A stretch of 64,000 bases of DNA from Lycocorax pyrrhopterus obiensis (GCA_014706295.1 JACSVZ010000004.1:91106547-91170546), one strand, 5' to 3'. Shown: positions 24,949 through 37,160, counted from the first letter of the stretch. Notes: generated by a model not told the origin, from the sequence alone. A program made the numbers and translations.

Positions 24949-26213
24949 CTGCAAGATGTGATCCATAGTTTTAGTTACAAAGGTGTCTATTGTTTGTATT
25001 ATCTGTTGTGTTACGTTTCTTCCATCTGGTAGTTGAAGAAAGATCCCTGCAACAAGTTCATTAACTGGTGGTGAATAAAACAGGTTTGAGATGTAGAAGT
25101 TTGCTTGCAAAGTTGAATTCACAGTTTTATAGTGGGATAAGTAAATTTTCAGTTTCTTACAGAACCGGTTCTCTGAGCAGATTTCTAGGCTGCAGCACAG
25201 GCACGTTAACTGTCAGCATCAGCATGAGGTATCTAAACCCTAAGATAAGATCAATCTAAGGATTCATCAGAAATATTAATTGAACTCTGGCTGTATAAGC
25301 CCCTTCAGACAAACAACATAGAGCCTTCAGCTCCGAGGGTCTGGCTCACTGCTAATACAGAATGTTTTGCAGGATTCCAAAAGTTTCCTTAACTCTCCCC
25401 TGCACTGGAAGTCTTGGGGGGAAAAAAAAGCAGTGTTTCTGCCAAAATGTCCTGGTGCTATCCGTTCTTTCAGTCTGATTCCTTCATGCATAAGCAAAAA
25501 ACATCGAAGTTCAGTATCAAGCCAAAAACAGTTCAGGTGTCCTTGTCAGGCTACCTGAGGCACAGACTTTGCTGATGGTTGTGTTTCTAAAAGTCCACTC
25601 TCCATCTACTTTTTCTATAATTTGCAAGGCCTTGCAAAGTGAAAAGTGGTCTCAATCAACCTTGCAGGTACCACAGAGTGAGAATTTGAACATGGGCAGA
25701 TCCTGGGAAGCAGCTGGCAACAGTGGCTTACTGAGGTGGTGTGAACAGGAGGGAAGGAGACACAAGTGTAGCTTTTCCCTGGTAGGCTGTGATGGTGACC
25801 CACAGACCCATTCTGCTCTGTGCTTGACAGCGTTCTTGTGGGTAACCTGAGACTTGCATTTTCAAATGAGAGCAGTGGAAAACTTGGGAGATAAGTCACA
25901 AAGATGAGATGACCTTGAGCAAGTATTTCCAAGAGGATCATTAGTCTTTTGAATAGCAACTATGGGACCTCTCTGTCAACCTTGGTGCAGCTCCAGTTGT
26001 CCAAGTCTGATCATAGGAATCACTGGTGTCCTGAAATCATAGTTGCTTTGTACAGCAGTCTCTTGAATGGTATTTAGCTTGAAGCTAACCAAAGAAAAAA
26101 GTCTAAAATTATACAAAAACCATAAAACTATCTTTTAGAAATCCAAACTAGGCCAGTCTTTGCCGCTTTTTTTCTTGCTGAGCCCATAAATTGTTGTAAT
26201 TCTTTGTGAATAG
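24949..26213. other. Intergenic, one unexplained minus-strand open frame
   Basis: Apart from the minus-strand open frame at 24913-25215 I see no gene or repeat. ORFs at 25569-25959 on both strands are shadows of each other with no recognisable content. Confidence 0.5.
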
Positions 26214-27862
26214 CCAGGTGTTGTGGTTTAACCACATTCAGCTCCAACTCACCACACAGCCACTCAGTCTCCCCAATAGCAGGACAGGAAAGACAATCAA
26301 AAGAGCAAAAGTGACAGTTTAAAGACAGTTTAATAGGTAAAGCAAAAGCCACGTGCACAAGGAAAACAAAAGAATGAATTCATCACTGACCACAGGCAGA
26401 CACGTGTTCAGCCATCCCCAGGGAAGCAGGGCTCCCTCACATGTAATAGTGACAAACGCCATCACTCCAGACGTCCCCTCCTTCTTCCCCCAGCTTTACA
26501 TACTGAGCATGACCCCATATGATGTTGGATATCCCCTGGATCAGTTGGGATCAGCTGTCCCCTCCCAACTCTCTGTGCACCTCTAACCACCTCACTGGTG
26601 GGATGAGGAGAGGAACAGAAAAGGCCTTGATTGTTGGAGCAATGCTCGGCAACAGTGAAAACATCCCTATATTACTGTAGTGGGTTGACCCCAGCTGGAT
26701 TCCAGACACCCACCAAAGCCCCTCTCTTGCTCCCCTCCACAGCTGGACAGGGGAGAGAAAATACAATGAAGGGTTTGTGAGTTAAGGACCAGGAGAGATT
26801 GCTCATCAAATACCATCACAGGCAAAAGAGACTCAACTTGGGGATATTAAATGAATTTATTACTAAACAAATCAGCAGGATAATGAGAAGTAAAATAAAT
26901 CTTAAAAACACTTTCCCCCAGCCCTCTCTCCTTCCCACCTCTGCCTCCTCCTCCAGCAGCACAGGGAGATGGGAGTGGGGGTTATGGTCACAGGTTATTT
27001 CTGCCACGCTCAGGGAGAGGAGTCCTTCCCCTGCTCCAGCGTGGCATCCCTCCCACAGGAGGCAGTTTTCTGTGAACTTGTCCAACTTAAGTCCATCCCA
27101 CAGGAAATAGTCCTCCCCAAACTGCTGCAGTGTGGGTCACTCTGCCACAGGATGCAGTCCCTCAGGCACAGGCTGCTCCAGTGTGGGTCCCACACAGGGT
27201 CACAAGTCCCACCAGCAAACCTGCTCCAGCGTGGGCTCTTCTCTCCACAGGTCTGCAGGTCCCTGCCAGGAGCCTGCTCCAGCACAGGCCTCCCATGGGG
27301 TCACAGCCTCCTCTCAGGCATCCACCTGCTCAGGGTGGGTCTCCTCCATGAGCTACAAGTGGATGTGGATCTCTGCATCCCTGTGGTTCTCCATGGGCTG
27401 CAGGGGCACAGCTGCTTCACCACGGGCTGCAGGGGGATCTGGGCTTTGGTGCCTGGAGCACCTCCTGCCCCTCCTTCTCCACCAACCTTGGTGTTTGCAG
27501 GGCTGTCCCTCTCACGTATTTTCACTCTGCTCTTCTCTGGTTGTAATTACAGATGTGCTACAGATGTAACTTTTCTTTGCCTTCTTAACTATGTTATCAC
27601 AGAGGTGTTATTGTCATTCCTGATTGGCTCTGCCTTGTCTAGCAGTGGGTCTGTCTTGGAGCTGTGTGGCATTGGCTCTGCTGGACATGGAGGAAGCTTC
27701 TGGCAGCTTCTCACAGAAGCCCCTGCTGTAGCCCCTGCACTACCGAAACCTGGCCACACAAACCCAATACAGTTATCAACCCTGTTTTCAGCACAAATCC
27801 AAAACAGCCCCACAGTAGCTACTGGGAAGTAACCCTACCCCAGTCAAAACCAGCACTCCAGG
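26214..27862 (-). mobile_element. Outer solo LTR, interrupted by a second LTR
   Basis: The outer LTR occupies 26219-26675 and 27772-27857. It starts TGTTGTGGTTTAACC and ends near ACCAGCACT. CCAGG flanks it exactly on both sides (26214-26218 and 27858-27862). Sense is the minus strand. Landmarks on + include 'agacagtttaatagg', 'catactgagcatgac' and, after the interruption, 'gttatcaaccctg' and 'agctactgggaag'. These two pieces join in the order expected for the intact family. The family is a common songbird LTR. Its relative, in the opposite orientation, is the body of the mosaic LTR at 10857-11433. No internal retroviral genes are present. Confidence 0.9.
26676..27771 (-). mobile_element. Inner solo LTR, nested in the outer LTR
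   Basis: The LTR is 1096 bp, TGTAGTGGG to CCAATACA on the + strand. It is the same family as 6689-7789. It splits the outer LTR exactly where the outer family normally has GTTAT. The right copy is GTTAT (27772-27776) and the left is ATTAC (26671-26675), a 5-bp target duplication with two later changes. AATAAA on the minus strand (TTTATT near 26855) marks its sense direction. The 287-codon ORF at 26969-27832 on + is antisense to the LTR, runs through degenerate 'ctccagcgtggg' tandem units and crosses the LTR boundary, so it is not a gene. Confidence 0.92.
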
Positions 27863-29489
27863 ATATGCATGCCACCTGAAAAACCTACCCAGCCAAAGCA
27901 TTCTACTGACAGTTGTTGTTCTTTCTCTTCTTTGGGTTCAAATCTGAGTCCATGGACCTGAATATTATCTCAGTGCATGGAATGGTGTGCTGGCAGTGCA
28001 TTATGCCCTGCAGCGTTATTCATCCCCCTTCCCAATCCAGCAGCCTGTGCTTTTGAACAAGAGTCATTACAACCGGGCACGCTGTGCTCTGGGATGCCCT
28101 AAGGCAGCAGAAATGTCTGCAATCCAGCTCTCAGCTCAAGAGTATTGTGCACCAGGATATTAACTGTAAAACTGGCAATATTGCTTTGGTGCAGAGGCTT
28201 CCTCCAGGCACCCACAAGACAGATGGCTTTATCAGTACACAGCCATTCACCTCTGCATTGCAATTGGGAAGAAGTACAAGCAAATTTCCAACTATCTTCA
28301 CTAAGCAATTTTACAGCTGTCTATCTGAAATTAAAGCACCCTCTCTTGGTTGTGCTTTGCATTTTTATAGTGACTAGCAATCTTCTTTCTACAGTGCTAC
28401 ACTCAGCCTTCCATTGGGTTTCTGATGCTCACAAAAATATGTGACACTAAGTTAATGAAGATGAGTACTTCTGGCTGTAGGGAACCAAGTAAAGGAGAAA
28501 TCTGTGTAATCTGTATAATTGGACGCTTCTATAGACAGTGTGAAAAACAAATCATCTCTATCAGGGAAAGGCGTTTGTGTACAAGTTCATAGGAATGTAT
28601 TGATCTGCACCTCGTGGAAAGTCTTTGTAGAGCCTATACAAAGGGCAGCTTCCCACCCACAGCCCATCAGTCCCATTCCTCCTGAACTGAATTGCACAGG
28701 TCTTTGGATAGGTATGATCCAAGGACTGAAGCAGTGGGTTTCTCGGTAACTGAGTGTCTGTCCCACTCAAATGAGTGGGAATCCATTAACTCTCTTAAGT
28801 TGGAGTGATTTTCCATCAGACTCCAAACTAGTCAGAGGTAAATTTTAAGATGAAGCAATCAGGGCACCCCTTGGCAATTGTAGTACCTGTGCTCCAGTTT
28901 TCAAATAAAGTCCAGCTTCCTGTATGTGAGAGGTAAGAGTGAAACAACCTTAAAGAGTAGTACCACCTCTCCATCAGGGAGAAGCAGAGGGAGGGCTGGG
29001 ATTTCTATAAGCTGTGAAGTGGGAGGAGTTTACAGTCAGCTCTGAAAGCAACTTTCAAGTGGGAGAGTCTGCCACTGCAGTTCATGGAGAAGCTCTGCAC
29101 TGGAAGCAGTCTCTGCATTCAGACTGGAGAAGTCAATGTCTGATAATCAGTAAAAATCTTGTTGACAATGCTGTGATGCGGGAAAGAGGTAAAAAACTCA
29201 AAAGTATTTTTTTTTCCTTTGTATATTAGTGCAGTGAATCCACATTCATTTCCTGCCTTGGAGAAGGAATATGGGAAGATGGAAGAAGCCCTCCATCTAA
29301 CTCTGAGTTAGAAGAGAAAATCCCAACAGCTTGTGTTTTGACCCCTTGATTTGTCTGGGAGGACTATGGAAGTCTTGGTAAAAACACAGGACTCTATACA
29401 GAGGAAGGAGGGAAGAAGGGAAGAAAAGTAGAAGGACACATACAACTTGAAGAGGCCTGTTTGCAGATTCTTCATAAAGAAACTTTTCT
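27863..29489. other. Intergenic, no recognised feature
   Basis: Unique sequence. ORFs at 28084-28444 and 28519-28770 overlap on both strands and show no recognisable domain. Confidence 0.55.
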
Positions 29490-30520
29490 TAGTTTTCTTT
29501 GTACCCTTTTTGCCCTTTCCTGCAACTTTTCTAAGTCTACTTCATCCTTTCAAAGATGAAAGAACAAAAACTGCCCATGTTATTAAAAATCCTGGTTCAC
29601 CACACATTTTTTGAAGTGTGCTCTGGTTTGTTTTCTAGGGCTTTTCAAATAATTTGGTTGCTTTTTTAACCCCTTACTGGGTATGGAGCCGACATCTTCA
29701 TGGTTTGTTTTTTAATTCATGAACAGACCTTATCAGTTATAATTATGTCCACCATTTTGCGATATCCTACATGGAATTTCATCTGCCATTTTATCTCAAG
29801 TTGTCCATGATCACAGTGCTTTTCTGCAGCTTTGCACAGTCAGCTTTTGATTTTAATCCCTGCGATAACTGTAATGGAATCAGCAGTCTCTGTTCTCCCA
29901 TTATTCATCACCTTTTCCAGGTCATTTAAGACTTTGCTGAGCAGCACAGATCCTGGCAAAAAGTCCCAAAGGATTGTGTTGGTGATTTCATTCCAGTGGG
30001 AAAACTGCATTCCTACGGTTTTTTTTCATATTTTTAATTGCTTATTCATTCAAATGAATTCAGTCTTTTTAGCCCTTGAGACTTCCTTTTTAAGGGCTTT
30101 CTTTTTCTCCATTTAATTTTAAAAATGCACTTTAATACACCTTGTTTGCTTATTTGCCGATTCCTCCAAAAAAAATGCCAGTAGGCTTGTGAAGTGTGTC
30201 TTCCTTTTACAGATGCTTAGTGGAGTGCTTCCCAATATATTTTTCCATGTGTCTGCTCATTCTGTTCCTTGCAGTAGCTTCTACTGATTTGCTGAACAAG
30301 GACATCATGTTCACTCATCTGTAGTTCCTCAGATCACCCCTGGAATCCTTTGTAAAAATTAGTCATTTCCCCACCTTGCCGTCCCCTGATACAGACAATT
30401 CCCAGGGAGAGGTTACACACTGTGGCTTGCAGTGGTGTTATTTCATCCTTCGGTTGGTTTAGAGCTCTTAAGTGAATTCCATCTGGTCCTAGTGAGCTGT
30501 TAGGGTTATGCCCTAGGAAA
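29490..30520 (-). mobile_element. Ancient CR1 LINE fragment, about 1 kb
   Basis: Reading + (reverse complement of the element), CR1 landmarks occur in order: 'catggaatttcatctgccat' near 29770, 'accttttccaggtcattta' near 29910, 'cagatcctggcaaa' near 29947, 'tgtgtctgctcattctgtt' near 30248, 'tagttcctcagatcacc' near 30322, 'ttgtaaaaattag' near 30350, and 'gaattccatctggtcct' near 30474. It is a different old subfamily from the copy at 23511-24690 and covers mainly the reverse-transcriptase region. Confidence 0.8.
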
Positions 30521-31482
30521 TGTGATCTCTGAAGAGAGAACTCCATGCTAAGTCCAGTGGATCGTACTTAAGTGCAAATGCTCACTGCTCTGACCCTCAT
30601 TTTGTTTTCCACTCCTAGGTAATTTGAATTCTGTTCTAGTAATTCCTGCTTGGCCTCACAGTCAGACATCCACAACATCAGAATAAAGACCACCGAATGA
30701 AAAAATAAATGTTGTAGAAATGGTGCTCTTTGGATTAATGTATTTGTCATGCTTTATTTCATATTTATTGCATAGATTTTTTTACCCTCTTCTTAAGTTC
30801 ATGGAAGAATCTTGCACTATTCAGCTGGAGAGTTCACAACACAAGACATGTACCTTTACTAGGATTATGCCTAAAAATAGACTACCAATAGTGTTAAATA
30901 GCCACAGCTATGCTGGAACAATGCCATGCCAGAAGTAATAGATGTCTGTTTAAGGGATTAGAACATTTAAATAGGAAGACAGTAAGGAATGGGAACCATG
31001 TGCAATCAGCAATATGAAGTCAATTGCAAGGAACTAAAACAAGGGAACATACCAGAAAGCATGCAAGAACGAAAATTCAGCTAGCAAGGTTCCCACTAGA
31101 GCTATGTAATTTAATTAAAAGCTTTGAAGGATTTTCTGTCATACTTGGAAAGCTCAACCAATTTGTTTCTTCTTATATTTCAGTTTAAAGTCTTACAAGG
31201 GAATTTACAGACCTTTTGTAGTTTTGGTGGACTAATTCACTAGCCTGTTGCATTGGAGGCACACAGCATTCTGCAAAATACATTCAGGATGAATCAGAGC
31301 ATTTACAGTTTCTAAATCAGAAACCATTTTTGGATGTTACAGACCTAGATATCCATTGCCACTAAATGTAAGAAAATTTCCTAGGAGACCACTATGGAAG
31401 ACTTTAGAACCTCTGGATGTTTAGACACATTTTCTAATTCAGGAATGGTAAATGCCAATAAAATTCTACATTTTCATAATAG
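30521..31482. other. Intergenic, no recognised feature
   Basis: AT-rich unique sequence with no recognisable coding or repeat signal. Confidence 0.55.
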
Positions 31483-32141
31483 CTCCATGTGCCGGTTTGA
31501 GACAAATTTGGTGGAAAATATCCTCTGGTAGAAGGCAGGTTACAACCACCTCTCCCCCACCAGGTTCAGGGAAAAAAAATTTCCTCTGAGGAAAGTGGAT
31601 AGGAAAAAAACCTATTTATTTAACAAACACGCAGGAACAGAATAATGCTAAATAATAAAACCTTGCTGTGGAGAAAAACCTGGTAAATTTCAGAGTCCTT
31701 GTGGGTGTGGTCTCTCTCTCTCTTCCCTCTTCAGAGCTGGAGTTCGGTGTGGGGGCCCCCCTTCTGGGCAGGTGTAAGGTCTCCCGGTGAGGTTCTGATG
31801 TTTTGGTGTTCTAAACAGTTCCAGAAGAGAAGAAGAAGAAGAAGCCAAAGTCCCAGGGGAACAAAGGAGCTTAACTCTTCATCTCTCTCCAGAGGAAATG
31901 GAGTCAAAAGCTGCCTGAAAAGCAGCAAAGGGTGTTTACTCTGCTCTTGCTACCACAGAAGCATGCAGAGAGAGGTAGCAGTGACCTTGGAGCACAAAAC
32001 TGCTTTTAAAAGTTCATCTGGCTTTTTTTTTTTTTTTTCTCTCACACCCAGTTTTAAAGACAGAAAGGCACAAAATTCATGTCTGGGCATAGAGTGGTGA
32101 TAGGGGATACACATCATAAAGTCACCCCAAGACACTCTCCA
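31483..32141. mobile_element. Solo LTR with CTCCA target duplication
   Basis: The LTR spans 31488-32136 (649 bp). It begins TGTGCCGGTTTGAGAC and ends CCAAGACACT. Exact 5-bp repeats CTCCA flank it (31483-31487 and 32137-32141). The opening 200 bases ('gaaggcaggttacaacc', 'aaagtggatagg', 'cctatttatttaac') belong to a songbird LTR family I recognise. It holds a GAA-rich stretch near 31826-31842 and a 16-base poly(T) at 32023-32038. The short ORFs at 31699-32135 are inside the LTR and are not genes. Transcriptional direction is uncertain. Confidence 0.85.
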
Positions 32142-35100
32142 TTCATTTTAACTGTGATCACATGTAGAACAAGTTCCAGCCCCTCAAAAAAGAAGATTGT
32201 ACAGGGTTGTTTAGAAGGTGGACCAGGTGCTTTTGTAGAATTCATGACTCACCATTTATAAAGCCGTATGGAATATAGTAACTTAGACATTTTGACTCTC
32301 TGAAAGTTTTGTTTGAAAGGAACAGAGAGGGACCAATGAAATGACTGGCTGAAGTGGTGTACTTCTGTTGTATATCAGTGCTTTAGAATCAATCAGAACC
32401 AAAATTGTGGTCATGCTTTGAATGTATCTGTGTCTTCTTACAATGAATCCTTTTCCCGAGTCCTGGCACCCTAGATATCCCCACTGCAGCTATAATTTCA
32501 CACTGTGGCTGTGCTCTGAAACAAATGAAACATGTCCCTAAGTTACAGAAAAGCACAGCATGCTGTATGTTAGGGTGGTTCACACACACAAAATATGGCA
32601 GTTCTTTGCAAGCCATCCAGTCATGCACAGGCATTGTAAGAGATCTCACAGCCTCCTACCCTCATCTGCCATACCCAAATTCCTGCACTTCTGGAATTAC
32701 ATGTCAGAAGGCTGCTTCCTAAGCTCTCTCACTTGTGTGACCCTTGGAGACTTGGTGTGTGTGTAATGGGGTTGCAATGTGGGAGATACACGAGGAGAAA
32801 GAACCCTGTCCAACACTTGGTTGCGTATGCGTCTGCTCGTGAGCACAGTTCTACTCATGAGAAAATTTCCCAGCAGCAATACAGCACTTTTGGGAATGAT
32901 CTTTCTAGCTTTTTACAAGCAAATTCAAATTCCAGTGGCTCTGAGCTCTGTGTGTATGTGCAGTGGGCAGGTTACAATGGTTACACCAGGTCAGTATCTA
33001 TATACTGTGTATCAAGATGCAGAAGATATCTGGAGTGCTGTGATGAAACCTTGCATGATTTGGAACCTCCTGCATATGGATTGAGGGATGCCCATGAGGA
33101 CATGGAGTATGACAGTCCAGCTTTTAGTCTCATCAGCCATAGAAGCAGCAAAGGACACAATGTGAAGAGTTCTCAGCACAGATTGTGATAAAATTTCTCA
33201 TACCAGCTCTCACAGTGAAAAACACCCACTGAGGATAGCCAGCCAGGAACACGTGTTCAGCCTGGCATGGGAGCCACTATCTCGTGGGTGTCTTAATGTA
33301 GACTTTGGGGAGTAGAGCAGAATGAGAGTACATGCCTTGCTCCTTAACAAGCTCGCCCCTCTTTGCTCCTAAACAGACGGGAAATTGCAGGCTGTTCACA
33401 GAAAAGAGCCTAATGCCTTGTTTCTGTGCAAAATAGCTGCCATTGTGTGTCAGTCCTTTAGAGCAACAAATAATCTACTGTCATGGATTAATAACAGCTA
33501 AATGGTACACACAGTCAGAGGAGTGCATGTGCTCTTAAGTAATGATGTGTCTTGTAACTCATGTATCCAGATACATCCACAGGGGTGCCATAGGCTTCCC
33601 ACGTCAGATCGGCAGTGCCTTGGTAGCTGAAAAACGGCTTTATGTAAAGGATGATCCCCACCTTCCTCACAAGCTGTCAGGACTGCATTGCATGTCCTTC
33701 AGTGCACTACCTTGCTTACAGTGCGTGGTCCGAATACTGGGACATCGCAGGACAGGGCATTGCACTTGTGAGAAAAAGGAAACTCTGTTAACAACTGTTT
33801 CCAGGGTTAACTGGGACTCTGGACCTCTGCTGGAAGTCTGTCCACTGCCTGCCAGATACGAGCCTTACCAGAATAATGGCTATAGATAAGTCTGTCCAAC
33901 AGTATGCACCCAGATGATTCTCAGGTCAGTGAGCAGAGCTCTCGGGCCAAGTGTTCCAGCTTCTCTCGTAGCATGTTTTGCTGGTTGACCTCTAAACCCA
34001 CCGCAGAAGCAGCAAGGCATAAAGTTGTTGCTCCAAAAAGACAGTTGTAATTCTGCTGTGCATTTTAAACTGGACCAACTCTCCAGGACTGTGTATTAAG
34101 TGAGATAACAGGGAGGTGCCTGTGATTCAATACCTTGCACAGCAGAGGCAGGCAAGCTTCTCCCTGCCCATACCTGCTAGAACAGTTTTCTGTTGCAATC
34201 CGGCCTACAGATTCTGCAAAATTGTACAATGCATTAAGATGGACCCAAACATCAGAGTAGCCAGTGGTTGGCGTTGACTTTTCAAAAGGTGCCAGCTTCC
34301 ATTAAGGTCTTCAGCCTATCAAGATCCCGCATCTCTCTGTTAATGCCCATTGTTTCTATTCCTGGGTTTGGATTGGGTTGTTTTGAGTTTGTTTTCTTTT
34401 TTTTCATTTTGGTTTTCAGTTGTGAATGGAATAAATACATGTATACTAGTACACATCTGAGCTAGAGAAAAGATGACAGCAAGTTTGCTTATCCAACTGA
34501 TGGCTCATGGATCAGTAGCTGTGAGTTCTGTAGGGCAATGACTGTGCTGGGACATTGGAGATCGTCCCCCCAAAGATGCTGTAGTTATATATCAGGTCAG
34601 ATAGTAACTGTTTATGTAAAGCCTTGAATTCAGTCCTTCTCATGTGTTGGTTTTTCTATGGCCACTTAATGTTACTAGTGTTGCTTTCCCTCTATGAAGA
34701 CCTCTACTGAGTGAAGGGAGATGAAGCATGGCTATTGACCACATCCAGATGTTGGGGAGTAAGGCAAAAATCAGTGTTCAAGGACATCCTCACTACTTAT
34801 CAGTATCTGAGGGGAACGGTTTCATGATGCTCCTTTTGTGAGGTCAAACACAGCTTCTTGTAATACATGCTTTTAATTTGCTTTGGTCATCTTAAAAGCC
34901 ATTCTTCATGACAACTTCATTTTGAATTGTCCCGCTGTATTCAGTGGGGTGCAGTTTGTACCAGCTCACTGTACTATTGTCACTTCTTGCCCTGATCTTA
35001 ACATAAACATTTGAAATAGGTAAATTAGAATGGGAATTTAGAGCAACTAGTTCGAAGGCAGGCATCTGTGTGAGCCTTATCTGGAGTTAGGTGAGAGAGA

Positions 35101-35544
35101 TCCAGCCCTGCTTGACAGAAGTGGGTTCCAGGTACGCTCTGGAGAAGTAACTTTGTGCTTTGCCAGCGACAGTAACGCTTACCTACCTTTGCTTAGGAAA
35201 TACTTCCAGATTTCTTCCCCCCTGTAGTTTCTAACATATACAAATTGCAGCATTTTCTGACAAAAGTTGCTTTCATGAAAGAATTTCTCCATAGCCATAA
35301 AGACCTTGATTTTTTACTATTATTTTGCTATTACATTTTTGTCAGTTTCTATTCTTTTGTCCCTCAATGGTGTCAAAGCACCGTGGGCAGGCAGACTGCA
35401 AACACAGGAGTAACTGCTTGGCAGTGGAGCTGTGGGAAGTGCAGGAGTCAATGCTCAGCAGGAAATAAATGAATAGTTTAAGCTACTTCAATGGTAACTC
35501 CATAAGCCTCAGCAACACAAATCTCTTGCCGCTGTGTATCTGTA
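32142..35544. other. Intergenic, unproven ORFs only
   Basis: Two overlapping frames at 32766-33188 (140 codons from ATG) and 32779-33084, and one at 33542-33889 (115 codons), are open. None shows a recognisable domain, and ORFs of this length are expected by chance in 64 kb. Confidence 0.5.
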
Positions 35545-35985
35545 ACCTTAGATGACTTTGAGGACTGAACTCTGCAGTCCATGCCTTAGCTCATCTACAC
35601 AGCGTTGCAGTTTTGTTTTATTGATGGCATTTCCTACTTCTGTCATCAACATATTCCAATATATCTCCTTAATTTTGTGCTTTGCGAAGATACTGTGTAA
35701 TGCAACAATACCACTAACATTGTTCCTGTTCCTTGCCTCCCTTATCATCTTAAAATTCATTTTCCACCTTCACATCTCTCTTTTACATTGTGTTTTGCTG
35801 CAATGCCTAGAAAAATTTGGAAACAGTCTGACTGTAAGTGAGCTGAGAACACCGCCTCACATGCCAACCTATACGTTCTCATTTCCCTGTGCTCCTTCAA
35901 CTGGTGGCAACCATTTGCCTCCCCACAGATTGTAGGCTCTTTGGGGCAGGACTGTCTCTTCCTTTTATAAGCTGACAGTGCCCAG
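35545..35985. repeat. Probable decayed interspersed repeat
   Basis: It ends with 'gattgtaggctctttggggc', then 'aggactgtctctt' and 'cagtgcccagtac'. That signature recurs at the end of old amniote interspersed repeats. The upstream 350 bases are unassigned. Confidence 0.4.
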
Positions 35986-36515
35986 TACTGTTACCCCAGC
36001 AGAGCTGGTAGTTTAGTTACCTTTGTTTAAGCAAAATTACTTTTAGCTTAGCTCTAATTTTTGAGTAATGCCCATAATGACTTGAAAGGACACGCTCTCA
36101 GATCTAATAACTGTTAAAGTCAAAAAGCCCAGGATTAGTCATACAGTTGTGTGTTGAGGAAGATTTGGTGGATTGTTTTCTTTATATGGTTTATTTTATT
36201 GATTTGCCTGCAGTGACAGCACTTTATGTTTACTCCTGTCCTGCATAGTGGAAGCTGTGGGTAGGTTCAGAATTCTGCCCCATATTCCTTCAGCCTGGAC
36301 TCTTTAAGGATGATGAATTTTGGAAAGTACTTCTTTAGTTAAATGTCTGGATTGTTTTCAAATCTTGACTTCCAAATGTCATATTGTTCACCAGGTATAG
36401 AATGAAAATGGTATATGCCTTATGGGAAATCCTCTTTTAAAATTCTGTCCCTGTATCAGTATAGAGAGCCTTGAGTAAATCAAGCTTAATGGCCCTCAAA
36501 GCCAGCAGAGAGTCT

Positions 36516-37160
36516 TGCTTTAAACCAGTTTATTGTTCAGAAATGTGACTGCACGTAGGTAGTGTCCTGCAGTGTTCTGCCTGCAATCTGTACCCGTCAC
36601 GTAGGAGCAATAACTGTGAGACATCAGCCCCAACCCCCTGAGCATGTGGTGGGGCACAAGAAACTGATGCCCATCAACATGCACATGTGCCACCTGCCTG
36701 AGGTGCCTTGGGGCTGCCAAGAGCCTCCTGTCTGCAGGTGTGCAGCTGCCTTCCCCTGTCAGTGAGGTCTGCTCACCCCAGCCACCCATGGGGCAGCATT
36801 GTCCCCTCCTTGGGGTCACATTCTTGCTCTCACGTTGTCAGTCTCATGACCTTGTCCCAGCAAAGCCAGTAATGTGACTGTGGCGGGTTCCCTTAGGAAT
36901 CGAGTGCCGCAGCAGGAGAACCACCTGCCTTGCCCCCGCTTTTCCCACCGTTTTTGGGGCCCAGGCCACAGCCGTGTGGGGGTGTGGCAGTGGGTGCACA
37001 CGGCAGCCCCGGCCAGCACGCACAGCTCAGCAATACCAGCAATATCAGTGTCACCAGCAGGAACCACCAGCAGCCGTTCGAGCAGCTCCCAGCGAGGCTT
37101 GTGTCCTTTCTGCAGGGGTGACCTGGCTGCACTGGAGGGGGGCCTGAGGGGGCTGCTCAC
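36516..37160 (-). other. Candidate minus-strand exon with membrane-segment ORF and poly(A) signal
   Basis: A GC-rich island in AT-rich surroundings. On the minus strand a frame open from about 37157 to 36893 encodes W-W-F-L-L-V-T-L-I-L-L-V-L-L-S-C-A-C-W, a plausible single membrane segment, then a Gly/Lys/Pro-rich tail ending at a stop. An AATAAA lies downstream (TTTATT on +, 36529-36534). The frame has no ATG of its own, so it would need an upstream exon; a pyrimidine-rich stretch ending CAG precedes it near 37127. A second minus frame (37160-36816) is open over the same bases, which weakens the case. I recognise no family. Confidence 0.2.

Noticed and set aside
6684..32141. Possible intact provirus between LTRs
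   Set aside because: The LTRs belong to different families or lie far apart, each with its own target duplication. No gag, pol or env reading frames lie between them.
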